Made by a program: the position numbers and the translations under genes. Shown here one piece after another: positions 35,956 through 46,687 of a stretch of DNA of 64,000 nucleotides. The stretch is from an uncultured Serinicoccus sp. (GTDB lineage: Bacteria > Actinomycetota > Actinomycetes > Actinomycetales > Dermatophilaceae): assembly GCF_947500995.1 (NCBI RefSeq), contig NZ_CANMUA010000006.1, positions 1 to 64,000 of the forward strand, read 5' to 3'. A model generated the notes under the pieces. That model was not told where the DNA came from. It searched no databases and worked only from the letters and a program-made list of their open reading frames with translations. Positions within the stretch are counted from its first letter, which is position 1, and every line of letters starts with the position of its first letter.

Positions 35956-35990
35956 CGGGGATATTTCTCCGGCCTGGGGCCATATCCCCG
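35956..35990 (+). terminator. Possible terminator of the MFS gene
   Basis: 9-bp arms CGGGGATAT (35956-35964) and ATATCCCCG (35982-35990) in the 291-nt gap between two convergent genes, about 110 nt past the MFS stop. A short CCCAGCTG run repeats nearby (around 35895-35910). No gene is evident in this gap. Confidence 0.4.
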
Positions 35991-36067
35991 CACTCCGGGG
36001 CTCCTGCGCGAGGTGAGGCCGATGGGAGGACACCCGGAAGGGGCACGGAGGACGTCCGGGGGGATGA

Positions 36068-36108
36068 CGACGCCCCCGGGAGCACGCGAGGTGCTCCCGG
36101 GGGCGTCG
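36068..36108 (-). terminator. 18-bp hairpin terminator of rplKA
   Basis: Perfect 18-bp stem (36068-36085 with 36091-36108) with a 5-nt loop, 30 nt past the rplA stop. Being symmetrical it could stop both convergent transcripts. Confidence 0.8.
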
Positions 36109-36138
36109 ACGACGGCGGGGTGGCCGCTCAGGCGGGCC

Positions 36139-36855
36139 TCACTCGGCCGGCGCGGTCTCCAGGACGCTGGCGACGCGAGCGGGGTCCATGGGGATGCCCG
36201 GGCCCATCGTCGTCGACATGGTCGCCTTGGTGACGTAGCGGCCCTTGGAGCTCGACGGCTTCAGCCGCAGGATCTCCTCGATCGCCACGGCGTAGTTCTC
36301 CGCGAGGGTGGCCTCGTCGAAGGAGGTCTTGCCGATGATGAAGTGGAGGTTGCTGTGCTTGTCCACCCGGAACTCGATCTTGCCGCCCTTGATGTCGGAC
36401 ACGGCCTTGGCGGTGTCCATCGTCACGGTGCCGGTCTTGGGGTTGGGCATGAGCCCGCGGGGGCCGAGCACCTTGCCCAGGCGACCGACCTTGCCCATGA
36501 GGTCCGGGGTGGCGACGACGGCGTCGAAGTCCGTCCAGCCACCGGACACCCGCTCGATCATGTCGTCCGAGCCGACGTAGTCGGCGCCGGCGTCCAGGGC
36601 GGCCTGCGCCTTGTCGCCGTTGGCGAAGACGAGCACGCGGGCCGTCTTGCCGGTGCCGCCGGGCAGGTTGACCGTGCCGCGCACGAGCTGGTCGGCCTTG
36701 CGCGGGTCGACGCCCAGGCGCAGCGCGACCTCGACGGTCGCGTCGTACTTGGTGGTGCTGGTCTCCTTGGCCAGGCGGATCGCCTCGCGGGGGGCGTAGA
36801 ACGACCCCTCCGCGAGCTTCTCCGCGGAGGCGCGGTAGGCCTTGCTGCGCTTCAT
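36139..36855 (-). CDS. rplA: 50S ribosomal protein L1
   Basis: L1-stalk protein that helps release E-site tRNA; in E. coli it represses the L11-L1 operon. [20 protein letters not shown], then [15 protein letters not shown], and the C-terminal [12 protein letters not shown] are diagnostic; 238 aa. It follows rplK by 115 nt and ends at a strong terminator. Confidence 0.98.
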   Translation of the reverse strand: MKRSKAYRASAEKLAEGSFYAPREAIRLAKETSTTKYDATVEVALRLGVDPRKADQLVRGTVNLPGGTGKTARVLVFANGDKAQAALDAGADYVGSDDMIERVSGGWTDFDAVVATPDLMGKVGRLGKVLGPRGLMPNPKTGTVTMDTAKAVSDIKGGKIEFRVDKHSNLHFIIGKTSFDEATLAENYAVAIEEILRLKPSSSKGRYVTKATMSTTMGPGIPMDPARVASVLETAPAE

Positions 36856-36970
36856 GTGTCACTCCTCGTGGTGATGGTGGAGCTGTGGTCGGACGGGCCA
36901 GCGCAGGCCCTGCCACAGGGTTCGGGGTATGCCGTCCGCCCGGTCGGGCGGGGTGGCACGCCCCGGAGGG

Positions 36971-37399
36971 TCAGCTGGTGGTGATGCCCATCGACCGGGC
37001 CGTGCCGGCGATGATGCGCTTGGCCATGTCCAGGTCGTTGGCGTTGAGGTCGGTCATCTTCATCTCGGCGATCTCGGTGAGCTGCGCGTCGGTCAGCGTG
37101 CCGACCTTCGTCTTGTGCGGCTCGCCGGAGCCCTTGCCGACGCCCGCCGCCTTCTTGATGAGCTCGGCGGCCGGCGGGGTCTTGGTGATGAAGGTGAACG
37201 AGCGGTCCTCGTAGACCGTGATCTCGACCGGGATGACGTTGCCACGCTGGGACTCCGTCGCGGCGTTGTACGCCTTGACGAACTCCATGATGTTGACGCC
37301 GTGCTGACCCAGCGCGGGGCCGACGGGCGGGGCCGGGGTGGCGGCGCCGGCCTGGATCTGCAGCTTGATGAAGCCGCTGACCTTCTTCTTGGGGGGCAT
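36971..37399 (-). CDS. rplK: 50S ribosomal protein L11
   Basis: GTPase-centre protein, target region of thiopeptides together with 23S helices 43-44, and the stringent-response sensor for RelA. The proline-rich [19 protein letters not shown] and [20 protein letters not shown] are conserved; 142 aa. It starts [14 protein letters not shown] with AGGAG ahead; 99 nt after nusG. Confidence 0.98.
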   Translation of the reverse strand: MPPKKKVSGFIKLQIQAGAATPAPPVGPALGQHGVNIMEFVKAYNAATESQRGNVIPVEITVYEDRSFTFITKTPPAAELIKKAAGVGKGSGEPHKTKVGTLTDAQLTEIAEMKMTDLNANDLDMAKRIIAGTARSMGITTS

Positions 37400-37498
37400 G
37401 GTGCTCTCCTTGGATCGTGGGCCGACGCCCTGGGCGATGACCCGGTTGCATGCCGTGCACCGGACGGTGACGGCGGGGGGACGAGGTCCCCTCGGGGA

Positions 37499-38311
37499 TC
37501 AGATCTTGGCGACCTGGTTGAACGACAGCTCGACGGGGGTCTCGCGGCCGAAGATCGAGACCAGCACCTTGAGCTTGTTGCTCTCGGGCAGGATCTCGGA
37601 GATCGTGGCGGGCAGCGTCTCGAACGGCCCCTCCATGACGGTGACCGACTCGCCGACCTCGAAGTCGACGTGCGGCTGCGCCGGGCGGCTGAAGCCGTCG
37701 TCGCCGGTCCCGCCGCTCTCGGACGCCGAGCTCGGCGCGGGCGTCGGGGTGTCGAACTTCGGGGCCAGCATGCTGACGACCTCGTCGATGCTCAGCGGCA
37801 CCGGCTGGTGGGCGTTGCCCACGAAACCGGTGACCCCGGGGGTGTGCCGCACGGCGCCCCAGGACTCGTCGGTCAGCTCCATGCGCACGAGCACGTAGCC
37901 GGGCATCCGCACCCGGCGCACCTGCTTGCGCTGGCCGTTCTTGATCTCCGTCACCTCCTCCATGGGGACCTCCACCTCGAAGATGTAGTCCTCCATGTTG
38001 AGGCTGGTGATGCGGGTCTCCAGGTTGTGCTTGACGCGGTTCTCGTAGCCCGCGTAGGAGTGGACGACGAACCAGTCGCCGTACTTGCCGCGCAGGACCG
38101 AGGTGAACTCCTCCAGCGGGTCGACCGCCTCGAGGACCTCCTCCGCGTCGGCGGGCTCCTCGGAGGCCACCTCGTCGTCCTCGCCGTAGACGGCCTCCTC
38201 CACGGGGTCGGCCGGGTCGTCACCGTCGTGACGCTCGGCGGCCTCCACGTCGGCGTCCTGGACGGACTGCTCGGCGGTGACCTCGTCGTGGTCGGGGGTC
38301 TGCTCGGACAT
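37499..38311 (-). CDS. nusG: Transcription termination/antitermination protein NusG
   Basis: Elongation factor binding RNA polymerase through its NGN domain and S10 or Rho through its KOW domain. NGN begins about residue 78 ([20 protein letters not shown]); KOW is at [19 protein letters not shown]. Residues 1-75 are a strongly acidic extension, and a Ser/Gly/Pro linker of about 30 residues lies between the domains. Total 270 aa against 181 in E. coli. Acidic N-terminal extensions are usual in Actinobacteria. Downstream of secE by 57 nt. Confidence 0.97.
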   Translation of the reverse strand: MSEQTPDHDEVTAEQSVQDADVEAAERHDGDDPADPVEEAVYGEDDEVASEEPADAEEVLEAVDPLEEFTSVLRGKYGDWFVVHSYAGYENRVKHNLETRITSLNMEDYIFEVEVPMEEVTEIKNGQRKQVRRVRMPGYVLVRMELTDESWGAVRHTPGVTGFVGNAHQPVPLSIDEVVSMLAPKFDTPTPAPSSASESGGTGDDGFSRPAQPHVDFEVGESVTVMEGPFETLPATISEILPESNKLKVLVSIFGRETPVELSFNQVAKI

Positions 38312-38368
38312 GCCCTACTTCCTCAATGTCGTGTCGCGGCGCCGATCGGCACCGGGTGCTGCTCGCGG

Positions 38369-38614
38369 TCAGGCCCCGAAGACGAGACCGACCAGCCACT
38401 GGAACAGCTGGTCCAGACCGAAGACGAACGCCATCATCACCAGCACGAAGACGAAGACGACGATCGTGTAGGTGATGAGCTCGTTGCGGGTGGGCTGGAC
38501 GACCTTGCGCAGCTCGGCCATGACCTGCTCGACGAAGGTGGCCGGGCGGCCACCCTGCCCGGCGCCGGGCTGGCTGCGGGCGACGCCGTCGGTGTCGCGG
38601 GCGGAGTCGGCCAC
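38369..38614 (-). CDS. secE: Preprotein translocase subunit SecE
   Basis: 81-residue single-spanning translocon subunit. The amphipathic region FVEQVMAELRKVVQPTRNEL is followed by one hydrophobic helix (YTIVVFVFVLVMMAFVFGL). The ~25-residue hydrophilic N-terminus is typical for Actinobacteria. It lies between tRNA-Trp and nusG, the conserved order, and is probably co-transcribed with the tRNA. Confidence 0.96.
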   Translation of the reverse strand: MADSARDTDGVARSQPGAGQGGRPATFVEQVMAELRKVVQPTRNELITYTIVVFVFVLVMMAFVFGLDQLFQWLVGLVFGA

Positions 38615-38673
38615 GGCTCACCTTCCTGTCGCTGGTCTGGGTCGTCCCGGGGGCAGGATGCCTCCGGGTCACG

Positions 38674-38746
38674 CAGGGCAAGAGGGACTCGAACCCCCAA
38701 CCGCCGGTTTTGGAGACCGGTGCTCTACCAATTGAGCTATTGCCCT
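38674..38746 (-). tRNA. tRNA-Trp (anticodon CCA)
   Basis: Full cloverleaf on the minus strand: acceptor AGGGCAA/TTGCCCT, D-arm AGCTCAATTGGTAGAGC, anticodon stem CCGGT/ACCGG with loop CTCCAAA, and T-arm GGTTCGAGTCC. 73 nt including discriminator G; CCA is not encoded. Its position directly ahead of secE is a conserved actinobacterial arrangement. Confidence 0.96.
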
Positions 38747-38818
38747 TCACCGGGTCCTCGCGACATCGACCTGCTGCTGGGGGGCAGGCTGACGCGTGGT
38801 GCGAACACCCGAAGGGTC

Positions 38819-38848
38819 AGCATACGTGACGGCCGACAGATAGGGCAA
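38819..38848 (-). promoter_or_regulatory. tRNA-Trp/secE promoter
   Basis: TTGCCC at 38848-38843, an 18-nt spacer and TATGCT at 38824-38819 on the minus strand. The -10 box lies within a GTATGC motif. It predicts a start near 38812, 65 nt ahead of the tRNA. Confidence 0.75.
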
Positions 38849-38887
38849 AGACGGGCGGCGTCTGACGCGACGTGAAGCGTCGATGCC

Positions 38888-40117
38888 ATGATGGGGCACG
38901 TGAGCGAGCCCACCCGCATCAGCACCCGTATCGGATCCATCGCCGAGTCGGCCACCCTGGCCGTCGACGCCAAGGCCAAGGCCCTCAAGGCGCAGGGCCG
39001 GCCCGTCATCGGCTTCGGCGCCGGCGAGCCGGACTTCCCGACCCCCGACTACGTCGTCCAGGCCGCCGTGGACGCCTGCTCCGACCCGGCCAACCACCGC
39101 TACTCCCCCGCGGGCGGTCTCCCCGCCCTCAAGGACGCGATCGTCGCCAAGACGCGCCGCGACTCCGGGTATGCCGTGGAACCGGCGAACGTGCTCGTCA
39201 CCAACGGCGGCAAGCAGGCGGTCTACAACACCTTCGCCGCGCTGCTGGACCCGGGCGACGAGGTCATCCTGCCGACCCCCTACTGGACGACCTACCCCGA
39301 GTCGATCCGTCTCGCCGGCGGCACCCCGGTCGAGGTCTTCGCCGGCGCCGACGCCGAGGCCGGGGCATACCTCGTCACCGTCGAGCAGCTGGAGGCCGCG
39401 CGCACCGGGCGCACCAAGGCGCTGCTGTTCTGCTCCCCGTCCAACCCGACCGGTGCGGTCTACCCGGCCGAGCAGGTCGAGGCGATCGGCCGGTGGGCGC
39501 TGGAGCACGGCATCTGGGTCATCACCGACGAGATCTACGAGCACCTGCTCTACGACGGCGCGCAGGCTCCCTCCATGCCGGTGCTGGTCCCCGAGCTGGC
39601 CGACACCTGCGTCGTGCTCAACGGGGTGGCCAAGACCTATGCGATGACCGGCTGGCGGGTCGGCTGGATGATCGGCCCCAAGGACGTCGTCAAGGCCGCC
39701 ACCAACCTGCAGAGCCACGCGACCTCCAACGTCGCCAACGTCTCGCAGCGGGCCGCCATCGCCGCGCTGGAGGGCAGCCTGGACGCGGTCGAGGAGATGA
39801 AGGTCGCCTTCGACCGCCGCCGCCGCCGCATGGTGGAGATGCTCAACGCGATCGACGGGGTCGAGTGCCCGGTGCCGCAGGGCGCCTTCTACGCCTACCC
39901 CTCGGTCGAGGGCGTGCTCGGCAGGGAGATCCGCGGCCGCACGCCGCGCACGTCCGTCGAGCTGGCCGCCCTCATCCTCGAGGAGGTCGAGGTCGCGGTC
40001 GTGCCCGGCGAGGCCTTCGGGCCCAGCGGCTACCTGCGGCTGTCCTACGCCCTGGGCGACGACGACCTCGAGGAGGGCGTCGGCCGCATCCAGGCGCTGC
40101 TCGCCGAGGCCCGCTGA
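38888..40117 (+). CDS. Pyridoxal-phosphate aminotransferase (aspartate aminotransferase-like)
   Basis: Class I/II aminotransferase, 409 aa. The PLP lysine is Lys249 in [28 protein letters not shown] (181-192) and ITDEIYEHL (212-220) are the other cofactor motifs. Closest in feel to the AspC/AspB branch of bacterial aspartate aminotransferases (aspartate + 2-oxoglutarate), but the substrate is an inference. Several starts are possible: ATG 38888, ATG 38891, or GTG 38900 ([11 protein letters not shown]), the last with GGGG ahead. Convergent with argG, 15 nt between stops. Confidence 0.9.
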   Translation: MMGHVSEPTRISTRIGSIAESATLAVDAKAKALKAQGRPVIGFGAGEPDFPTPDYVVQAAVDACSDPANHRYSPAGGLPALKDAIVAKTRRDSGYAVEPANVLVTNGGKQAVYNTFAALLDPGDEVILPTPYWTTYPESIRLAGGTPVEVFAGADAEAGAYLVTVEQLEAARTGRTKALLFCSPSNPTGAVYPAEQVEAIGRWALEHGIWVITDEIYEHLLYDGAQAPSMPVLVPELADTCVVLNGVAKTYAMTGWRVGWMIGPKDVVKAATNLQSHATSNVANVSQRAAIAALEGSLDAVEEMKVAFDRRRRRMVEMLNAIDGVECPVPQGAFYAYPSVEGVLGREIRGRTPRTSVELAALILEEVEVAVVPGEAFGPSGYLRLSYALGDDDLEEGVGRIQALLAEAR

Positions 40118-40132
40118 CGGGCCACCGGCCCG

Positions 40133-41675
<1,543 letters not shown>

Positions 41676-41728
41676 TCCGCAGGTCACGCGGCCTTCCCAG
41701 GCCGCGGTGCACGTGGTGTGATGAGGGT

Positions 41729-43054
41729 ATGCCCCGCCTCACGACGCAGACCGCCCGGGCGCGGGCCTGGGCGAGCGAGGGGTGGCAGGCCTTGGTCCTG
41801 GGGTGGCGGCCCGACTGGATGAACCTGGTGCGCGTGACCACCGCCGCCGTGCTCGCCTACGTCATCACCCGGGCGGTCACCGTGGGCCCCATCGACCTCA
41901 CCTGCTCGCTCACCGCGATCCTCGTCACCCAGGCCAGCGCGACGGGCTCGCTGCGCATGGGGATGGTGCGGGTGGGCGCGGTGCTCACGGGGATCGGCGT
42001 CGCCCTCGTCGTCTCGATCTGGGTCGGCCTGTCGTGGTGGTCGCTGGGCCTGGTCATCTTCGTCTCGCTGTTGCTTGGCAGCCTCCTGCGGCTGGGGCCG
42101 CAGGCGCTGGAGACCCCCATCAGCGGCATGCTCATCCTCGGGGCGTCGCTGCAGAACACGGCGGCCGAGACGCGGGTGCTCACTACCCTCATCGGTGCCG
42201 CCGTGGGGATCCTGCTCCCGCTGCTGTGGCCGCCGGCGATCCCGGTCGGCGCGGCCGCCGCCTCCGTGCGCACCGTGGCCCGCCGTCAGGCAGAGGTGTT
42301 CGCCGCGGCGGCCGACGACATCGACGAGGGCAGGCTCACCGGAGAGTCGATCGCCGCCCACCTGCGCGCCGCCCGAGACGTCGGCGACGACCTGGGCCGG
42401 GCGGGCGAGCTCGTCGGCCGGGTCAGCGAGATGTGGCAGTGGAACACCCGCACGATCGGGCGCGCGGACGTCAGCCCGCTGCTGCGCTCGGGGCTGGACT
42501 CGCTGCAGGACTGCGCCGCCGCGACCCGCGCCCTCTTCGTCGCCCTCGGACACGAGGCCCGCGACGAGGACGTCGACGGCGCGCCGGAGTTCTCCGACGA
42601 GGTACGGGCGGCGGTGGCGGTCGTGCTGCGCGATGTGGGCAGCTGCATCGACTCCTTCGGGGCGCTGGTCGAGGCCGAGACCAGCGGGGACCAGGAACGC
42701 CGGCGCGTCCTGCTCGACGACAACATGGAGCTGCTGCGGGAGACCCGCGCGATCCTCACCGACCTCATGCTCATGGAGTCCGGGGGCGGCCCGACCGACC
42801 AATGGTTGCTGCGCGGCTCGATCCTGCGCGCCGTGGACCGGATCCTGCAGGTCCTCGACGCCCCGGCCCGTGCGGCGCAGCACGCGCGCTGGCGCGACGA
42901 GCAGGGCCGGCGGGTGCTGCCGGGACCCACCATCTCGAGGGAGTTCGCACCCCTCGACCGGGCCGTGCTGACCTCCCTGCGACGGGCCTGGCGCCGCACC
43001 CGGCGGTCCGGTGCGGTCGGGGGCGCGGGGGCTGCGCCTACTCGTCGCCCCTGA
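41729..43054 (+). CDS. FUSC-family (aromatic acid exporter-like) membrane protein
   Basis: 441 aa. The first ~170 residues are hydrophobic with about six predicted membrane helices (TTAAVLAYVITRAVTVG, VGAVLTGIGVALVVSIWVGL, VIFVSLLLGSLL, IGAAVGILLPLLW). The rest is a soluble, helix-rich, charged cytoplasmic domain. This layout fits the half-size FUSC/aromatic acid exporter family; the substrate is unknown. It starts at ATG 41729 inside a GGTATGCC motif, divergent from argG. Its last 17 bp overlap the convergent permease gene. Confidence 0.75.
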   Translation: MPRLTTQTARARAWASEGWQALVLGWRPDWMNLVRVTTAAVLAYVITRAVTVGPIDLTCSLTAILVTQASATGSLRMGMVRVGAVLTGIGVALVVSIWVGLSWWSLGLVIFVSLLLGSLLRLGPQALETPISGMLILGASLQNTAAETRVLTTLIGAAVGILLPLLWPPAIPVGAAAASVRTVARRQAEVFAAAADDIDEGRLTGESIAAHLRAARDVGDDLGRAGELVGRVSEMWQWNTRTIGRADVSPLLRSGLDSLQDCAAATRALFVALGHEARDEDVDGAPEFSDEVRAAVAVVLRDVGSCIDSFGALVEAETSGDQERRRVLLDDNMELLRETRAILTDLMLMESGGGPTDQWLLRGSILRAVDRILQVLDAPARAAQHARWRDEQGRRVLPGPTISREFAPLDRAVLTSLRRAWRRTRRSGAVGGAGAAPTRRP

Positions 43055-43748
43055 GCTGGAAGCGCGCCAGCCGCCAGCCGGCACCGCCGACGCCCGCGGC
43101 GAGCAGGACCAGCGAGGCGATGACGGCGTAGGTCGTCGTCAGGTCGGCCACCGGCAGGTCGACGTCGGCGGCCACCTCCCCCAGCCGCTCGGCGAAGGCC
43201 CGGACGGAGACGAAGCGGAAGCCGTCGAGGAACCGGCCGAGCAGGCTCTCGACCACGGTGACGTAGACGAGCCCGGCGATCATCCCGTGCCGCGTGGCGG
43301 CCGCGATCGCGCTGAACAGCGCCGTGTAGAGGACCGCCCCGCCGGCCCCGACCACGACCGACACGACCACCCACCGTCCGCTCAGCCCGCCGGCCAGCGT
43401 GGCCCCGAGCAGCCCGGTGACCGCCGCCACGGCGGCCACACCGGCGGCGACGACGAACTTGGAGGCGGCCACGGCATACCTGCTCACCGGGGTCGACAGG
43501 AGGTAGACGACCGAGCCGTCGTCGATCTCCGGGCCGAGGACGCCGTTGGCCGCCAGCAGCGCCACCAGGGGCACCACGAGGGCGATCCCGACCTCGACGA
43601 CGACCGCGTTGGCCGAGACCGGCTCGCCGGTCAGCGCGCGGAGCACCCCGGCCAGCGCCACGAGCAGCACCGGGAGGGCGAGGATGACCAGGCCGCGCCG
43701 TTGACCCACGAGGGCCTGCAGCGCGAGGCGCATGATGGTGAGGTTCAT
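43038..43748 (-). CDS. ABC transporter permease
   Basis: 236 aa with about six membrane helices and the ABC-2 style loop GPEIDDGSVVYLLSTPVSR after the second, typical of NosY-like or ABC-2 permeases. Translationally coupled to its ATPase (43745-44668) by a 4-bp overlap. Last of a four-gene operon, ATPase-permease-ATPase-permease. The substrate is unknown. Its stop overlaps the FUSC gene on the other strand. Confidence 0.85.
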   Translation of the reverse strand: MNLTIMRLALQALVGQRRGLVILALPVLLVALAGVLRALTGEPVSANAVVVEVGIALVVPLVALLAANGVLGPEIDDGSVVYLLSTPVSRYAVAASKFVVAAGVAAVAAVTGLLGATLAGGLSGRWVVVSVVVGAGGAVLYTALFSAIAAATRHGMIAGLVYVTVVESLLGRFLDGFRFVSVRAFAERLGEVAADVDLPVADLTTTYAVIASLVLLAAGVGGAGWRLARFQLRGDE

Positions 43749-44668
43749 GACTGCACCAGGTAGGTGAACACCGACTCCAGGCTCTCGTCCGAGGGCGCGA
43801 GCTCGCGCACCGTGATGCCGGCCGACTGCGCCAGTCGGGGCAGGGCGAGGGTGAACTGGCCCATGTCGGTCACCTCCACCGTGATCGCCTCGCCCGTCCC
43901 GACCCGGCCGAGCGCGACCGAGCGCACCCCGGTCAGGCCCATGAGCATCGAGGCCAGACCCCGGTCGTCGCTGGAGCGCACGACGTAGTGGCTGGGGCGG
44001 TCGGTCATGAGCCGCCGGATGGCGCCGAAGTCCCCGCTGGCGGCGTGCCGGCCCGAGACCACGACCTCGATCTGCCGGGCGATCTGCTCGACCTCCTCGA
44101 GGATGTGGCTGGAGAAGAGCACGGTGCGCCCCTGCTCCCCCATCCGGGTCAGCAGCTCCATGAGGTGCATCCGCTGGCGGGGGTCGACGCCGTTGAAGGG
44201 CTCGTCCAGCAGCAGCACCGTCGGCTCGTGCACGAGCGCCGAGGCGAGCTTGGCACGCTGCCGCATGCCCTTGGAGAAGGTGCTGATCGGCCGGTCCGCG
44301 GCGTCGACGAGGTCCACCTCTGCGAGCGCCTTCGCCGTGGCCGCGCGCGGGTCCGCGAGACGGTGGAGCTCGGCGGACGCCTGCACGAAGGCGCGGCCGG
44401 TGAGGTAGGAGAAGCTCACCTCCCGCTCGGGCACCAGGCCCAGGTCACGGTAGGCGCCGACGTTGCGCCACACCGGCGCGTCGCCGAGGCGGATGTCGCC
44501 GGCGGAGGGCGCGAGGAAGCCGGCCATCATGGCGATGAGCGTCGACTTGCCGGCACCGTTGGGTCCGAGGAGACCCGTGACGCCGGGGCGGATGGACATG
44601 GTGACGTCGTTGACGGCGACGACGTTGCCGTACCACCGGGAGACGCCGGTGAGGGTGAGGTCGGTCAT
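43745..44668 (-). CDS. ABC transporter ATP-binding protein
   Basis: 307 aa. Walker A GPNGAGKST, signature STFSKGMRQRAKLA (a KGMRQR variant of LSGGQ common in ABC-2 exporters), Walker B VLLLDEPFNGVD and H-loop SSHIL are all present. About 90 C-terminal residues form an accessory domain. ATG 44668 overlaps the preceding permease stop by one base. Third gene of the operon reading from 46622. Confidence 0.93.
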   Translation of the reverse strand: MTDLTLTGVSRWYGNVVAVNDVTMSIRPGVTGLLGPNGAGKSTLIAMMAGFLAPSAGDIRLGDAPVWRNVGAYRDLGLVPEREVSFSYLTGRAFVQASAELHRLADPRAATAKALAEVDLVDAADRPISTFSKGMRQRAKLASALVHEPTVLLLDEPFNGVDPRQRMHLMELLTRMGEQGRTVLFSSHILEEVEQIARQIEVVVSGRHAASGDFGAIRRLMTDRPSHYVVRSSDDRGLASMLMGLTGVRSVALGRVGTGEAITVEVTDMGQFTLALPRLAQSAGITVRELAPSDESLESVFTYLVQS

Positions 44669-45558
44669 CACGCCCCCTTGCTGCGGTAGCGGCGCACGAG
44701 CAGCACCATCCCCAGGACCATGAGGGCGAGGGCAGTGCCCAGCAGCAGCAGACCGGTGGCGACGGTGTCGGCGGGGGCGGGGAACTGGCTGGTGGCGTCC
44801 CCGAGGGACACCTGCACCGAGTCGACGAGCACGAACGGGGACAGCAGGGCCGCCCAGTGCGCCAGGCCGGTCGCTCCCTCGGTGCTGGCGACCTCCTGCA
44901 GCCCGGCCGTCACGCCCAGCCCGACGAGCAGGACCATGATCGAGCCGGCGATGGCCAGCCCCCGCCGCAGCGTCCACGAGGCGACGAGCGAGGCGACGGT
45001 GGCGACCAGCATGGCCAGGAGCACGGCCCCGGCGAGGGCCACCGCGACCCGGGGGAGCTCCTCCCCCAGGCTGGCGCCGGCGGCCAGCCCGCCGATGAAG
45101 AGCACGAGCAGCGGGGTGAGCACGAAGGCGAGGATGGCCAGCACCAGGGAGGCCCACCGGGTGAGCGCGAACGCCGTGGCGCCCAGGGGGCGGGCGAGGT
45201 AGAGGCTGATGACGCCGGAGCGCAGGTCGCGGCTGAAGAGCACCGGCGCCTGGGCCGCCACGAAGAGGACGACGAGGAAGGAGGAGCCGGCGTTGTAGGC
45301 GGAGTAGTTGAGCAGGTCCGCCGAGAGGCCGATGAGGCTCATGATCCCCACCTGGATGACGGCCGGGACCAGCGTCATGCCCAGCAGGGCGAAGGGCAGC
45401 ACCTTGGCCTTGCCGGAGCGGCCGAAACCGAAGACGGCCAGGACCCCGGAGAAGAGCAGCGCCCGGGTGATGCCGCTGCGCGAGGTGCGCTCACCGGCAT
45501 ACCGCCGGTAGCCGATGTCGTGGATGACCCCGGCGCTGGCGCTGTCCTGGGCGCTCAT
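44668..45558 (-). CDS. ABC-2 type transporter permease
   Basis: 296 aa with about six helices; the loop APVLFSRDLRSGVISLYLARP is the ABC-2/NosY conserved loop also seen, in variant form, in the second permease. A cytoplasmic N-terminus (IHDIGYRRYAGERTSR) precedes the first helix, as in a known group of actinobacterial ABC permeases. Overlaps at both ends with the flanking ATPase genes. Confidence 0.88.
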   Translation of the reverse strand: MSAQDSASAGVIHDIGYRRYAGERTSRSGITRALLFSGVLAVFGFGRSGKAKVLPFALLGMTLVPAVIQVGIMSLIGLSADLLNYSAYNAGSSFLVVLFVAAQAPVLFSRDLRSGVISLYLARPLGATAFALTRWASLVLAILAFVLTPLLVLFIGGLAAGASLGEELPRVAVALAGAVLLAMLVATVASLVASWTLRRGLAIAGSIMVLLVGLGVTAGLQEVASTEGATGLAHWAALLSPFVLVDSVQVSLGDATSQFPAPADTVATGLLLLGTALALMVLGMVLLVRRYRSKGA

Positions 45559-46622
45559 GCGGGCACCTCGTCGCGGAAGACGTCCTCGAGGCGCCCCGTG
45601 CGGGCCTGCACGCGGACCAGCCCGAGGTCGAGGTCCGCGGCGGTGTCGCGGACGAGGTCGCGGAGCCGGTCGTGGGCGGCCGCAGCGGCCTCGCCGTCGC
45701 GCCCACCGGCGCCGAGGCCCGGTCCGTCCTCGGGGGTGCCGATGCCCGGTCCGTCCTCGGGGGTGCCGATGCCCGGTCCGTCCTCGGGGGTGCCGCCGGC
45801 CCCGGTGGGCAGGCCGGGGGTCAGGGGGTCGATCTCGATGAGGCCGCCGTGCGGACGGCAGCTCAGCCCGCGCGCCGCCAGGGCCTCGCCCATGCGCTGC
45901 TGCGCGTCACCCCCGCCGGTGACCTCCACCAGCACCGTCCCGGTGTCGGCGAGGAAGCTGCGGGTGGCCTCGGAGCGGAGCAGGCGCCCGCCGTCGAGGA
46001 CGACGACGTGGTCGCTGATGCGCTCGAGCTCGCCGAGCAGGTGCGAGGTCACGAGGACGGGGATGCCGAAGTCGTGCCCGATGCGATGCACGAGGGCCAG
46101 CATGTCGTCCCGCGCGGCGGGGTCGAGACCGTTCGTGGGCTCGTCGAGCATGACCAGCTCCGGGTCGTGCACGAGGGCCTGGGCGAGCTTGGCGCGCTGC
46201 TTCATCCCGGTGGAGTAGCCGCCCATGAGGCGGTAGCGCTCCTCGGCCAGCCCGACGTGGCGCAGGACGTCGGCGGCCCGCTCGCGGGCGGGGGCCGGCG
46301 GGAGTCCCGACATCCGGCCCATGTGGACCACGAAGTCGATGCAGCGCATGTCCGGGGGCAGGCAGTCGTGCTCGGGCATGTAGCCCACGGCCCGCCGGAT
46401 CTGCTCCCCCGACCCCTCGATGTCGTGGCCCAGCACGCTCGCGGAGCCCGAGGTCGGCGCCAGCAGGCCGAGGAGGATCTTGATGAGGGTCGACTTGCCG
46501 GCGCCGTTGGCGCCGACCAGGCCGGTCACCCCGTCGACGACCTCGATGCTGAGGTCGTCCAGCGCGGGCACCTGGGCGGAGCCGTAGCGCTTGGTCAGCG
46601 CCGTCGTCTGGATCACGGTCAC
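45555..46622 (-). CDS. ABC transporter ATP-binding protein with repeat-containing linker
   Basis: 355 aa from GTG 46622. Walker A GANGAGKST, signature GGYSTGMKQRAKLAQ, Walker B LVMLDEPTNGLD and H-loop TSHLLGE. Between the ATPase core and the short C-terminal domain the linker carries three copies of GTPEDGPG(I/L) from a 27-bp tandem repeat. First gene of the four-gene operon. The GTG has no Shine-Dalgarno; TAGAGT lies 7 nt ahead, so translation is probably leaderless. A second GTG two codons downstream is the alternative. Confidence 0.92.
   Translation of the reverse strand: MTVIQTTALTKRYGSAQVPALDDLSIEVVDGVTGLVGANGAGKSTLIKILLGLLAPTSGSASVLGHDIEGSGEQIRRAVGYMPEHDCLPPDMRCIDFVVHMGRMSGLPPAPARERAADVLRHVGLAEERYRLMGGYSTGMKQRAKLAQALVHDPELVMLDEPTNGLDPAARDDMLALVHRIGHDFGIPVLVTSHLLGELERISDHVVVLDGGRLLRSEATRSFLADTGTVLVEVTGGGDAQQRMGEALAARGLSCRPHGGLIEIDPLTPGLPTGAGGTPEDGPGIGTPEDGPGIGTPEDGPGLGAGGRDGEAAAAAHDRLRDLVRDTAADLDLGLVRVQARTGRLEDVFRDEVPA
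45718..45795. repeat. 27-bp tandem repeat, three copies, in an ABC ATPase gene
   Basis: Copies at 45718-45744, 45745-45771 and 45772-45795 (last one 24 bp) with no mismatch that I can see. In frame, each adds nine residues (GTPEDGPGI), so copy-number change would lengthen the linker without breaking the protein. Confidence 0.95.
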
Positions 46623-46629
46623 GGCAGCG

Positions 46630-46658
46630 ACTCTAGCGAGCCGTGGGACGCTCTCCCA
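46630..46658 (-). promoter_or_regulatory. Candidate promoter of the four-gene ABC operon
   Basis: TGGGAG (46658-46653), a 17-nt spacer and TAGAGT (46635-46630) on the minus strand, with 7 nt to the GTG start. Transcription would begin at or next to the start codon. The divergent adenosine deaminase-like gene has a similar arrangement 60 bp away. Confidence 0.55.
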
Positions 46659-46675
46659 GGGGGCCATCCCCCGTC

Positions 46676-46681
46676 TACCCT
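46676..46681 (+). promoter_or_regulatory. -10 element of the adenosine deaminase-like gene
   Basis: TACCCT ends 6 nt before ATG 46688; the six intervening bases are all G. Either a leaderless start or a Shine-Dalgarno placed too close. The -35 is poor (TCTCCC at 46652-46657, 18-nt spacer). Confidence 0.4.
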
Positions 46682-46687
46682 GGGGGG

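Noticed and set aside
41729-43054. Start of the FUSC gene at the far-upstream end of its open frame (opposite argG)
   Set aside because: The upstream part is antisense to argG and lacks membrane helices; ATG 41729 fits the family start.
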